Shown piece after piece: positions 15,026 to 22,663 of a stretch of DNA of 37,180 nt. Made by a program: the position numbers and the translations under genes. Numbering within the stretch: position 1 is the first letter of the stretch; every line of letters starts with the position of its first letter. The DNA is taken from assembly GCA_041650795.1 (NCBI GenBank), contig JBAZKK010000008.1:1-37180 (forward strand), written 5' to 3'. The notes below the pieces were generated by a model. It searched no databases. It saw nothing but the letters and a program-made list of their open reading frames with translations, and was not told the DNA's origin. The stretch is from JBAZKK01 sp041650795. Its GTDB lineage: Bacteria; Omnitrophota; Gorgyraeia; Gygaellales; Profunditerraquicolaceae.

Positions 15026-15910
15026 ATGAAAAAGAAGATTTTAAAAATCGGCCTGCCGAAAGGCAGCCTTCAGGAATCCACTTTCAGGATGTTCCGCAAG
15101 GCCGGCTTTAACCCGTCCCTGCCTTCGGAACGCTCGTATTTCCCCTCTATAGACGACCCGGAGATCGAAGCGGTCCTTCTGCGCGCGCAAGAGATGTCCA
15201 GGTATGTTGCCGACGGCGCACTGGATTGCGGCATCACCGGCAACGACTGGATTTTAGAGAATAAATCCGAGGTAGTCAGGATCACGGATTTAATATATGC
15301 CAAGCAGGGCCTTAATAAGGTGAGGTGGGTATTGGCCGTCCCCGAGGCCTCGGGGCTGAAGAGTATCAAAGACTTAAAAGGCAAGCGCGTGGCAACGGAA
15401 TTAGTCAGCGCAACCAAGGAGTTCTTCCGCAGGAATAAGGTGAGCGTCGAGGTGGAATTCAGCTGGGGGGCTACCGAGGTCAAGGTCAGTTCCGGTTTGG
15501 TGGACGCAATAGTCGAGCTTACCGAGACCGGCAGGAGCCTGAAGGCCAATAAGCTTGTTGAGATTGCTACTGTCTGTGAATCAACCACCCAGTTTATTTC
15601 CAACAAGGCTTCTTATAAAGACAGCTGGAAGAAGGCGAAGATGGAGGAGGTTGCGGTTTTGCTCAAAGGCGCTATTGCAGCCGAGGAGAAGGTCGGCTTG
15701 AAGATGAATGTCAAGAGGTCCAATCTTTCCAAGGTTACCGCGCTTCTGCCTGCATTGAAGAGGCCTACCGTTTCGATGTTATCAGAGGAAGGCTGGGTGG
15801 CGGTAGAGACCATAATCGACGAAAAGGCGGTGCGCGCCTTGATACCGCGCCTGAAGAAATGCGGCGCTGAAGGTATTATTGAATATCCGCTTAACAAGGT
15901 GATATATTAA
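15026..15910 (+). CDS. hisG: ATP phosphoribosyltransferase, long form
   Basis: A 294-residue HisG. It opens KILKIGLPKGSLQESTFRMF, shows DGALDCGITGNDWI near 62-75 and the phosphoribosyl-binding VDAIVELTETGRSLKAN near 155-171. The C-terminal ACT-like regulatory domain (about 215-294, from LKMNVKRSNL) marks the long, homohexameric, histidine-inhibited type. It joins ATP and PRPP in the first step of histidine synthesis. No other his genes are in the window. The longer 310-residue reading from 14978 is rejected because it would begin about where transcription starts; AAGGAA before 15026 fits. Confidence 0.92.
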   Translation: MKKKILKIGLPKGSLQESTFRMFRKAGFNPSLPSERSYFPSIDDPEIEAVLLRAQEMSRYVADGALDCGITGNDWILENKSEVVRITDLIYAKQGLNKVRWVLAVPEASGLKSIKDLKGKRVATELVSATKEFFRRNKVSVEVEFSWGATEVKVSSGLVDAIVELTETGRSLKANKLVEIATVCESTTQFISNKASYKDSWKKAKMEEVAVLLKGAIAAEEKVGLKMNVKRSNLSKVTALLPALKRPTVSMLSEEGWVAVETIIDEKAVRALIPRLKKCGAEGIIEYPLNKVIY

Positions 15911-15922
15911 AAGGAGGCAGTT

Positions 15923-16024
15923 ATGCCTTGCGGCAGAAAAAGGAAGCTGCGCAAAATAAAGACGCACAAGAGAAAAAAGATGCGCCGTCGTCTTCGTCAC
16001 CTGAAGAAGAGGGCCTGGGGTTAA
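15923..16024 (+). CDS. 33-residue basic protein, bS22/AURKAIP1-COX24-like ribosomal protein
   Basis: A very short gene: start MPCGRKRKLRK, core KIKTHKRKKMRRRLRHLKKR, end AWG. It is extremely Lys/Arg-rich and carries the KxxxHKRKKxRRRxR pattern of the AURKAIP1/COX24 domain, which includes mitochondrial mS38 and the tiny bacterial ribosomal protein bS22. Such peptides sit deep in the small ribosomal subunit. A near-perfect AAGGAGG (15911-15917) lies 5 bases before the ATG, only 12 bases after hisG. Its size makes standard gene finders miss it. That it is translated is well supported; the ribosomal role is inferred from the pattern. Confidence 0.78.
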   Translation: MPCGRKRKLRKIKTHKRKKMRRRLRHLKKRAWG

Positions 16025-16049
16025 ATCTTAATTTGAAATCCGCATTATT

Positions 16050-17021
16050 ATGACCTCTGCCGGCAAGCACCGCCTTTGGTGGATAGGGTGTTTTTTGCTC
16101 TTTTGGTGTTTTTTCGCAACGCGCGCCCTGGCCTTAGATAAAAAAGCGTCCTTTGCCTTGAGTCATTACATCATGGCGATGATGTATGACAGGATGGGGA
16201 AAATCGAGAGCGCCATTAAAGAATACAAAAAGGCGCTGCGTCAGGAACAGGATAACCCATCCCTTCACGTAGGCCTGGCAGCCAGTTACATTAAGAAAAA
16301 CAATATTCCTGCTGCAGTAAAAGAGCTTAAACTGGCAATAGAGCTTGACCCCGGGGATATAGAATCGCACGCCTTGTTAGCCCTGGTCTATTCCATTCAA
16401 GACAAGTTGCAGCTGGCAACCACAGAATACGAGATTGCCTTGGAGAACGCTTCTTTGGCCCAGCCCAGGAACGTAGATATCTACAAGGGGCTAGGCGCAA
16501 TATACCTCCAGCAGAATAAACTCCAGCAGGCAGAAAGGGTTTACCAGACGGTGCTGGACGTTGCTCCGGCTGACGCCGAGGCCCATTTTTATCTCGGCAG
16601 CATCTATGACAACTTAGGGCAGCGCGAGGAGGCAATAGGCGCATTAAAGAAGGCGCTGGAGTTCAGGCCCGATTACGCCGAGGCTATGAATTACCTGGGC
16701 TACCTCTATGTTGAGGATAATAGGAATCTGCGCCAGGCCGAGGCCATGATTAAAAAAGCCCTTGAGATTGAACCTGCAAACGGCGCATATCTGGATAGCC
16801 TGGGATGGCTTTATTTTAAGCAGGGCAAGCCGCGTCAGGCGATTAAGGAATTGGAGAAGGCGAGCGCGTTAATGAAGGACCCCCTGATATGCGAACATCT
16901 CGGGGATGCCTACTTGGGTATCGGAGATGCCCGAAAGGCAAGGTTGAACTGGATGAGGTCTCTGGAGTTGAGCCCTGAGCAGGAAAACGTAAGAAGGAAA
17001 ATAAAGGAGCTGGACAGATAA
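16050..17021 (+). CDS. Exported TPR-repeat protein
   Basis: A 323-residue protein with an N-terminal signal peptide or anchor (WWIGCFLLFWCFFATRALAL, about residues 10-29). The rest is about eight tetratricopeptide repeats, for example LHVGLAASYIKKNNIPAAV, AHFYLGSIYDNLGQREEAI and YLDSLGWLYFKQGKPRQAI. TPR solenoids mediate protein contacts; on the outer side of the inner membrane they often act in envelope biogenesis, pilus or secretion assembly. No other domain is seen, so a specific role cannot be given. Its stop directly abuts the transketolase ATG, showing coupling. Confidence 0.85.
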   Translation: MTSAGKHRLWWIGCFLLFWCFFATRALALDKKASFALSHYIMAMMYDRMGKIESAIKEYKKALRQEQDNPSLHVGLAASYIKKNNIPAAVKELKLAIELDPGDIESHALLALVYSIQDKLQLATTEYEIALENASLAQPRNVDIYKGLGAIYLQQNKLQQAERVYQTVLDVAPADAEAHFYLGSIYDNLGQREEAIGALKKALEFRPDYAEAMNYLGYLYVEDNRNLRQAEAMIKKALEIEPANGAYLDSLGWLYFKQGKPRQAIKELEKASALMKDPLICEHLGDAYLGIGDARKARLNWMRSLELSPEQENVRRKIKELDR

Positions 17022-17843
17022 ATGCAGCATGGCGATAAACAGATAAAGGAGCTGGAGTCCAAGGCAAAAGAGGTGCGGCGCCTGATTATGCAGATGCTCT
17101 GCGAAGCCGGCTCCGGACATCCCGGAGGAAGCCTGTCTGCCACAGACCTGATTACCGCGCTTTTCTTCTCGGTATTGCGGCATAAGCCCTCAAATCCGGA
17201 CTGGCCCGAGCGCGACAGGTTTCACATGTCGAAAGGGCACTGTTGCCCCTTATGGTATGCGGTGCTGGCAGAGAGCGGTTATTTTCCGAAAGAGGAACTG
17301 CTTACCTTAAGAAAATTCGGCTCCAGGTTGCAGGGGCATCCTGACAGGCGCGTGCCCGGGGTTGAGGTGGCATCCGGTTCTTTAGGCCAGGGTCTTTCCG
17401 TAGCGTTAGGGATGAGCCTGGCCGCAAGGATTGACAAGAAGGATTACCGGGTCTACGTGCTTTTAGGCGACGGAGAGGTCCAGGAAGGCAACATCTGGGA
17501 AGCCGCCATGGCAGCCGGTCATTACCGTGCGGGTAACATCTGCGCCATACTTGACCGTAACGGGTTCCAGATAGACGGCAGGACCAAGGACATTATGAGC
17601 ATTGAGCCGTTGGCGGCAAAGTGGCAGGCTTTTGGCTGGCATACGATTGAGATTAACGGGCATGATATGAAAGAGATATTGAGGGCTTATGCCGAAGCCA
17701 ACGAGACGAAGGGCAAGCCCAGCATTATCATCGCCCGTACCATTAAAGGCAAGGGCGTCTCTTTTATGGAAAACGTGGTGGATTTCCACGGCCGAGCTCC
17801 TACCAAGGAGGAAACCTGTAAGGCTATCAAGGAGCTGGAGTAG
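17022..17843 (+). CDS. Transketolase, N-terminal subunit
   Basis: A 273-residue protein matching the thiamine diphosphate-binding half of transketolase. SGHPGGSLSATDLITALFF is near 30-48, SKGHCCPLWYAVL near 69-81, and the cofactor motif LGDGEVQEGNIWEAAMAAGHY with DRNGFQIDG near 147-187. The C-terminal half is encoded by the next gene, so the enzyme is split into two chains as in many anaerobes and archaea. It transfers two-carbon units in the pentose phosphate pathway. A DXP synthase-like role is less likely because of the split form. Confidence 0.92.
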   Translation: MQHGDKQIKELESKAKEVRRLIMQMLCEAGSGHPGGSLSATDLITALFFSVLRHKPSNPDWPERDRFHMSKGHCCPLWYAVLAESGYFPKEELLTLRKFGSRLQGHPDRRVPGVEVASGSLGQGLSVALGMSLAARIDKKDYRVYVLLGDGEVQEGNIWEAAMAAGHYRAGNICAILDRNGFQIDGRTKDIMSIEPLAAKWQAFGWHTIEINGHDMKEILRAYAEANETKGKPSIIIARTIKGKGVSFMENVVDFHGRAPTKEETCKAIKELE

Positions 17844-17847
17844 CAAG

Positions 17848-18777
17848 ATGGCAGAGATGCTTTATCAGCGCGACGTATACGGCAAGACCCTGGTTGAGCT
17901 TGGCAAAGCCAATCATAATATCGTAGTCCTGGATGCCGACCTTTCCAGTTCTACCCGCACTGCGCTCTTTGCCAAGGAGTTCCCGGAGAGGTTCTTTAAT
18001 TTCGGGGTGGCGGAGCAGAATATGATGGCTGCTTCTGCAGGCCTGGCAAGCTGCGGCAAAACGGTGTTTGTTTCCACTTTTGCGATATTCGCTACCGGCA
18101 GGGCATGGGACCAGGTAAGGAATACCGTCAGTTACAACAACTTTAATATCAAGATTGCGGCCACGCACGCCGGAATTACCGTCGGCCCGGACGGCTCAAG
18201 CCACCAGGCAATTGAAGATATAACGCTGATGCGCGTGATACCGAATATGAATATCATCGTTCCTTGCGACGGCCCGCAGACCCGCGATGCGGTCATTGCA
18301 GCGGCAAATACGCCTGGGCCTTTTTACATACGTCTGGGCAGGCCCAAGGTTCCTACCATTGAAAACAAGGGGGATTTTAAACTCGGCAAGGCCCAGGTGC
18401 TTCGTCAGGGAAAGCAGGTAGGTATCGTTGCCTGCGGCATAACGGTCAGCGAGGCGTTAAAAGCTGCCGAAAACCTTTCTAGAAATGGTATTGAGGCTAC
18501 GGTCGTCAACCTTCATACCTTGCGGCCTTTTGACAAGGATGCTATCCTGGACGTTGCGCGTAACACCCGCGGCATCGTGGTATGCGAAGAGCATACCGTT
18601 GTCGGAGGGCTTGCTTCAAGCATCGATGAGGTGGTGGCAGAGAATAAGCCGGTGAAAGTAGTGCGCTTGGGCATCAGGAACAGGTACGGGCAGTCGGGCG
18701 AGCCCGCCGAGCTCCTCGAGAAATATAATCTTACCGCTGCGGACATAGAAAAGGCGGCGCTGGAAATCTCCTCTTAA
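17848..18777 (+). CDS. Transketolase, C-terminal subunit
   Basis: A 309-residue partner of the previous gene. DADLSSSTRT near 29-38, FFNFGVAEQNMMAASAGLA near 48-66 with the conserved Glu, FATGRAWDQVRN near 82-93, and THAGITVGPDGSSHQAIED near 106-124 are typical of the pyrimidine and C-terminal domains. The ATG at 17848 follows the upstream stop by 4 bases; the frame is open further back to 17689 but that part overlaps the N-terminal subunit gene in another frame and is not used. A GGAG is suitably placed before the ATG. Confidence 0.92.
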   Translation: MAEMLYQRDVYGKTLVELGKANHNIVVLDADLSSSTRTALFAKEFPERFFNFGVAEQNMMAASAGLASCGKTVFVSTFAIFATGRAWDQVRNTVSYNNFNIKIAATHAGITVGPDGSSHQAIEDITLMRVIPNMNIIVPCDGPQTRDAVIAAANTPGPFYIRLGRPKVPTIENKGDFKLGKAQVLRQGKQVGIVACGITVSEALKAAENLSRNGIEATVVNLHTLRPFDKDAILDVARNTRGIVVCEEHTVVGGLASSIDEVVAENKPVKVVRLGIRNRYGQSGEPAELLEKYNLTAADIEKAALEISS

Positions 18778-18793
18778 GGCCGTTAAATTAAAA

Positions 18794-19663
18794 GTGTTTC
18801 TTAGATCCTTTGCCAAGCTCAATCTCTACCTCCGCGTCTGCGGCAGAAGGCCGGATAACTACCACGACATCAGGACCGTCTTTGAAAGAATAAGCATTTT
18901 TGACACTATCAGCATTAAGGCACGCCGCGACACCCGCATAAATATTGAGTGCAATTCCCCGCTGGTTCCTTCCGGTAAGGATAACCTTGCCTTTCGGGCA
19001 GCCAGGATTCTCCAGGATAAATTCAAGGCAAGAACCGGCGCGGATATTAAAATAATCAAACGTATCCCGCCGGGTGCGGGCATGGGCGGAGGATCCAGCA
19101 ACGCCGCCAGCGTGTTATTGGGTTTGAACAGGCTCTGGAATTTAAAGCTGGGCATCGAATGCCTGCTTAAATGCGCCCGGCTTATCGGCAGCGACGTAGC
19201 CTTTTTCATTCACGATTGCAGTTTTGCCGAAGGCAGGGGGCGCGGAGACAATGTCAGGCCGTTACGCGCGCTTGAGGGCCTGCGTTTGTGGCACGTGATA
19301 GCAGTGCCGCCTTTAGCGGTCCGAACACCCCTCATTTACCGCAAGATTGATACCCTAAAGCTTGCATTGACAAGGCCTTTTCATGATGTTAAAATATTAT
19401 CTTTAGCCTTAGAAAAAGGCAACCGTTCTTTAATAAAGCAGTCTTTATACAACAGCCTGGAACCCGTCACTTTCAAGATTTATCCCGATGTCGGGCGCAT
19501 TAAAGAGGAATTTTTAAAGGCAGGCGCAGAAGGTGTTTTAATGTCGGGAAGCGGCTCAAGCGTTTTTGCCTTGACCTCCGGTTTTAAGGAATCGATTCTT
19601 CTGGCGAGGCGCCTTAAAAAAGAGGGAAAGTCCTGGAACGTTTTTATCAGTCATACCAGTTAG
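18794..19663 (+). CDS. ispE: 4-diphosphocytidyl-2-C-methyl-D-erythritol kinase
   Basis: A 289-residue GHMP kinase. The opening FAKLNLYLRVCGRRPDNYHDI, the ATP loop PPGAGMGGGSSNAAS at residues 92-106, and the C-terminal LMSGSGSSVFAL near 249-260 match IspE. It phosphorylates CDP-methylerythritol in the non-mevalonate isoprenoid pathway. The start is GTG at 18794; no Met is available before the conserved FAKLN. It lies 16 bases after transketolase and 27 before spoVG, and the ispE-spoVG-glmU-prs-ctc-pth order recalls Bacillus subtilis. Confidence 0.92.
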   Translation: MFLRSFAKLNLYLRVCGRRPDNYHDIRTVFERISIFDTISIKARRDTRINIECNSPLVPSGKDNLAFRAARILQDKFKARTGADIKIIKRIPPGAGMGGGSSNAASVLLGLNRLWNLKLGIECLLKCARLIGSDVAFFIHDCSFAEGRGRGDNVRPLRALEGLRLWHVIAVPPLAVRTPLIYRKIDTLKLALTRPFHDVKILSLALEKGNRSLIKQSLYNSLEPVTFKIYPDVGRIKEEFLKAGAEGVLMSGSGSSVFALTSGFKESILLARRLKKEGKSWNVFISHTS

Positions 19664-19690
19664 CATCTTGCAAGTGAAGGAGGGCTGGGC

Positions 19691-20101
19691 ATGGAGATAA
19701 CCGAGGTCAAAATATTCTTAAAGGATTCCCCCGATAAGAAACTAAAGGCCTATGCTACCGTGACCTTCGACAACGCCTTTGTAGTCAGGAATATCAAGGT
19801 TATCGAAGGGGCCAGCGGTTTATTTATAGCTATGCCTTCCAGGAAGGTAAAGCAGCCATGCCCTAAGTGTAATTTTAAGAATGAGTTACGAAGTAAATAC
19901 TGTAACCAATGCGGTACGCAGTTACCCGTAATCCCGCGTCCGGTAACGGTCTCCGAGCCCGCAGGCAAGGAGGGCGCGCAGTCAGAGCATAAGGATATTG
20001 CCCACCCGATTACGCAGTCCTTTAGGGAATATTTGCAGAAGAGGATCCTGGAGGCTTACGAACAAGAGAGGTTTAAGGGCCCCGATAGTTCCGCCGCTTA
20101 A
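19691..20101 (+). CDS. spoVG: SpoVG-like RNA/DNA-binding protein fused to a zinc ribbon
   Basis: A 136-residue protein. Residues 1-53 are a SpoVG domain (MEITEVKIFLKD, LKAYATVTFDNAFVVRNIKV, GLFIAMPSRK). C57-x2-C60 and C71-x2-C74 then form a zinc ribbon (CPKC, CNQC), and the last 40 residues are polar with an amphipathic end (SFREYLQKRILEAYEQERF). SpoVG proteins bind nucleic acids and regulate genes after transcription in Firmicutes. The added ribbon is the unusual part. A strong GAAGGAGGG precedes the ATG. Confidence 0.88.
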   Translation: MEITEVKIFLKDSPDKKLKAYATVTFDNAFVVRNIKVIEGASGLFIAMPSRKVKQPCPKCNFKNELRSKYCNQCGTQLPVIPRPVTVSEPAGKEGAQSEHKDIAHPITQSFREYLQKRILEAYEQERFKGPDSSAA

Positions 20102-20216
20102 CTTAAATGCCTATGCCGGTATTTACAACCGGCAGGTCTTGCGAGATGAGAGACGCAAGGCACGTGTTCTCGTCGGTAGATTGGAGCGGCGACCACCATC
20201 TATTGTGATTGAGATT
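20102..20216. other. Hairpin-rich spacer before tRNA-Gln
   Basis: Two perfect hairpins stand in series: TGCCGGT (20114-20120) / ACCGGCA (20128-20134) with a 7-base loop, and CTTGCG (20138-20143) / CGCAAG (20154-20159) with a 10-base loop. TAGAT and ATCTA follow at about 20177 and 20198. There is no U-run and no matching ORF. It may be a leader or processing region, a small RNA, or the end of the spoVG transcript. Confidence 0.4.
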
Positions 20217-20287
20217 TGGGACGTCGTCCAATGGTAGGACACGAGAATTTGGGTCTCGCTATTGTGGTTCGAGTCCACACGTCCCAG
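20217..20287 (+). tRNA. tRNA-Gln (anticodon UUG)
   Basis: A complete cloverleaf can be drawn. Acceptor TGGGACG/CGTCCCA (20217-20223 with 20280-20286), discriminator G20287, D stem GTCC/GGAC, anticodon stem CGAGA/TCTCG with loop ATTTGGG and anticodon TTG at 20249-20251, and T stem TGTGG/CCACA with loop TTCGAGT. The 3' CCA is not encoded. Its place between spoVG and glmU-prs recalls the tRNA-Gln that lies near prs in several other phyla. Confidence 0.96.
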
Positions 20288-20430
20288 TTTGATAATTGCC
20301 GTGTGAATTTCCTACCCGCTGGCAAGCGGGAAATTCAAGGGGTGTGGGGAAGGTGTTCCAGCTTTTTGGTGGGCGCTAGATAATATCAGAGACAAAAACC
20401 ATTGTAATCTAAACAGTTATAAACAAGACA
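20288..20430. other. Spacer between tRNA-Gln and glmU with a long hairpin
   Basis: A hairpin at 20305-20336 has stems GAATTT/AAATTC and CCCGCT/AGCGGG with loop GGCA and a 4-base bulge on the 5' side. No U-run follows. I see no confident promoter; weak -10-like sequence is at about 20379-20384. A tRNA processing or transcript-end function is possible. Confidence 0.4.
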
Positions 20431-21711
20431 ATGCGCACTAACATGTCGAAGAAGGTTGCAGTTATTGTATTGGCAGCAGGTAAGAGTACCCGCATGAAGT
20501 CCGATATCCCGAAGGTGCTGTATCCGATTTGCGGCAGGCCGATGATGGAATATGTCACGGATGCGATAGAGGACATTAAGCCTCAAAAAATAATAGCGGT
20601 TTTAGGGTATAAGCACGCAGAGGTCAAAAAACATCTGCCTTCCGGAATAAAGATGGTGTTGCAGCGTAAACTTCTCGGCACCGCGGATGCCGTAAAGACC
20701 GGCCTTAGGGCGCTGGGGGATTTTCAGGGCGCGGTGCTTATTCTTTACGGAGATACCCCTTTATTGAAGGCGGCTACCATAAAGGAATTGCTTAAGAGGC
20801 ACATCCAGAACAATTCCGATGCCACCCTTTTAACAGCGAGGATGGAGTCACCCGGAGGTTACGGCAGGGTATTGCGCGACAGCTACGGAAGCATCTCTGG
20901 TATTATAGAAGATAAGGACGCCGACGATTTTCAGAAAGAAATCAAGGAGATTAATACCGGAATCGTATGTTTTGATAAGAAGGCCCTGGCGTTGGCGTTG
21001 AAGGGCGTCAGGCCTAACAATAAGAAGAAGGAGTATTATCTTACGGATACCGTGGGCATTATCTATAGAAAAGGCGGCTTAGTCTATAATCTAGCCATCC
21101 CCGACGCCCGGGAGGCGATGGGCGTTAATTCGCGCCCGGACCTCGCCCGCGCCAACCGTATGATGCAGTCGCGCCTAAACGAGGAAATCATGCGCTCGGG
21201 CGTTACTATCGTTAATCCTGATACCACCGTAGTGGAGTACGGAGTTACTATCGGCCAGGGCACTGTTATTTACCCCTTTACAGTCATAGAAAGAGATGTT
21301 AAGATTGGAAAGCACTGTAAGCTCGGGCCGTTCGCACACCTGAGACCGGGTACCCGCTTAGCGGATAGAGTTGCAATAGGGAATTTTGCTGAAGTGTCGC
21401 GTTCCGCCATTGCGGGGAATACCCTCATGAAACATTTCGGTTACATTGGCGATAGCCGTCTCGGCCGAGAGGTTAATATCGGCGCAGGCACGGTTACCGC
21501 AAATTTTGACGGCAGCAGGAAATACCTTACAGTCATCAAGGATAAGGCCTTTATCGGCTCGGATACGGTTTTAATCGCGCCGCTTAAGGTAGGCAGGGGG
21601 GCTAAAACCGGCGCAGGGTCGGTGGTGACGAAGAATACGAGCGTGCGCGATTATGACGTCGTAGCCGGGATACCGGCCAAGGTTATTAAAAAATCAGGAA
21701 AGAGGAAATAA
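20431..21711 (+). CDS. glmU: Bifunctional UDP-GlcNAc pyrophosphorylase / glucosamine-1-phosphate N-acetyltransferase
   Basis: A 426-residue GlmU. The nucleotidyltransferase domain (about 5-230) opens VIVLAAGKSTRMKSDIPKVL and holds LYGDTPLL near 106-113. The left-handed beta-helix (about 255-420) follows, with the acetyltransferase site MKHFGYIGDSRLG near 332-344 containing the expected His. It makes UDP-GlcNAc for peptidoglycan and lipid A, linking it to the lpx genes at the window end. It is about 30 residues shorter than E. coli GlmU. ATG 20443 is an alternative start; no clear ribosome site marks either. Confidence 0.92.
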   Translation: MRTNMSKKVAVIVLAAGKSTRMKSDIPKVLYPICGRPMMEYVTDAIEDIKPQKIIAVLGYKHAEVKKHLPSGIKMVLQRKLLGTADAVKTGLRALGDFQGAVLILYGDTPLLKAATIKELLKRHIQNNSDATLLTARMESPGGYGRVLRDSYGSISGIIEDKDADDFQKEIKEINTGIVCFDKKALALALKGVRPNNKKKEYYLTDTVGIIYRKGGLVYNLAIPDAREAMGVNSRPDLARANRMMQSRLNEEIMRSGVTIVNPDTTVVEYGVTIGQGTVIYPFTVIERDVKIGKHCKLGPFAHLRPGTRLADRVAIGNFAEVSRSAIAGNTLMKHFGYIGDSRLGREVNIGAGTVTANFDGSRKYLTVIKDKAFIGSDTVLIAPLKVGRGAKTGAGSVVTKNTSVRDYDVVAGIPAKVIKKSGKRK

Positions 21712-21712
21712 T

Positions 21713-22645
21713 ATGGACAAGATAGCGATATTCAGCGGCAACGCTCACTTAGGTCTCTCCCAGAATATCTGTAAGTTCTTGAAGGTTAAGTTGGGTGATG
21801 CCCTGGTCGGCCGTTTCAGCGAAGGCGAGATCCGCGTCAAGATTAACGAGAACGTGCGCGGAAAAGACGTATTTGTAATCCAGCCTACCTGCCCCCCCTC
21901 CAACGATAACCTTATGGAGCTGTTGATTATGATGGATGCCTTGCGCCGGGCTTCAGCCCGCCGCATCACGGCGGTGGTCCCTTATTTTGGTTATGCCCGC
22001 CAGGACAGGAAGGACCAGCCCCGCGTCCCTATCACCGCCAAGCTGGTAGCCAATCTTCTGACCGTCTCCGGGGCAAACAGGATCCTGACGATGGACCTGC
22101 ATGCCGGACAGATCCAGGGGTTTTTTGACGTGCCGGTGGACCATCTTTTTGCAGTGGGGGTCTTTGCGGATTACATCAATAAGCTCAAGCTTGAGGATTT
22201 GGTCGTGGTTTCCCCGGATGTCGGAGGCATTAAGATGGCGCGCGCTTACGCCAAAAGGTTTTCCTCCCCCCTGGCTATAATAGATAAAAGGCGCGAGTCC
22301 CCCGAGAAGACCGAAGCGATGCATATACTCGGAGAGATTAAGGGTAAAAATGTGGTTATGGTGGATGACCTTATTGCTACGGGCAGCTCTTTGATTGAAG
22401 GGGCTGTGGCGCTGAAGAAAGCGGGTGCAGCGAGCATCCGGGCAGCTATCAGCCACGGGGTGTTATCCGGGCCGGCGATGGAGCGCATCGATAAATGCGA
22501 GGATTTAAAGGAGTTGGTTATTACCGACAGCATACCTTTAAACGAAAAACACCCGAAGATAATGGTATTATCAATAGCCGAGCTTTTAGGCGAGGCCATC
22601 AGAAGGATTCATAATGAGGAGTCCGTAAGTTCGTTATTCGATTAG
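21713..22645 (+). CDS. prs: Ribose-phosphate pyrophosphokinase (PRPP synthase)
   Basis: A 310-residue PRPP synthase. FSGNAHLGLSQNICKFL opens the protein, FSEGEIRVKINENVRGKDVFVIQ is near 35-57, the ATP-loop YFGYARQDRK near 93-102, TMDLHAGQIQGFFD near 126-139, and the PRPP loop VVMVDDLIATGSSL near 214-227. It supplies PRPP for nucleotides and for HisG and PncB, both encoded in this window. It starts one base after glmU. Confidence 0.95.
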   Translation: MDKIAIFSGNAHLGLSQNICKFLKVKLGDALVGRFSEGEIRVKINENVRGKDVFVIQPTCPPSNDNLMELLIMMDALRRASARRITAVVPYFGYARQDRKDQPRVPITAKLVANLLTVSGANRILTMDLHAGQIQGFFDVPVDHLFAVGVFADYINKLKLEDLVVVSPDVGGIKMARAYAKRFSSPLAIIDKRRESPEKTEAMHILGEIKGKNVVMVDDLIATGSSLIEGAVALKKAGAASIRAAISHGVLSGPAMERIDKCEDLKELVITDSIPLNEKHPKIMVLSIAELLGEAIRRIHNEESVSSLFD

Positions 22646-22663
22646 GAGAGAGGCCGGTTAAAA

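Noticed and set aside
15070..15606. 178-codon antisense ORF in hisG
   Set aside because: It is a mirror of a well-conserved coding gene, with no ribosome site or recognisable domain.
17689..17847. Extension of the transketolase C-terminal subunit upstream of 17848
   Set aside because: It lies inside the N-terminal subunit gene in another frame, and family similarity begins at the ATG 17848.
20288..20430. glmS-ribozyme-like element before glmU
   Set aside because: The conserved cleavage-site and core sequences of the ribozyme were not found; only a simple hairpin is visible.
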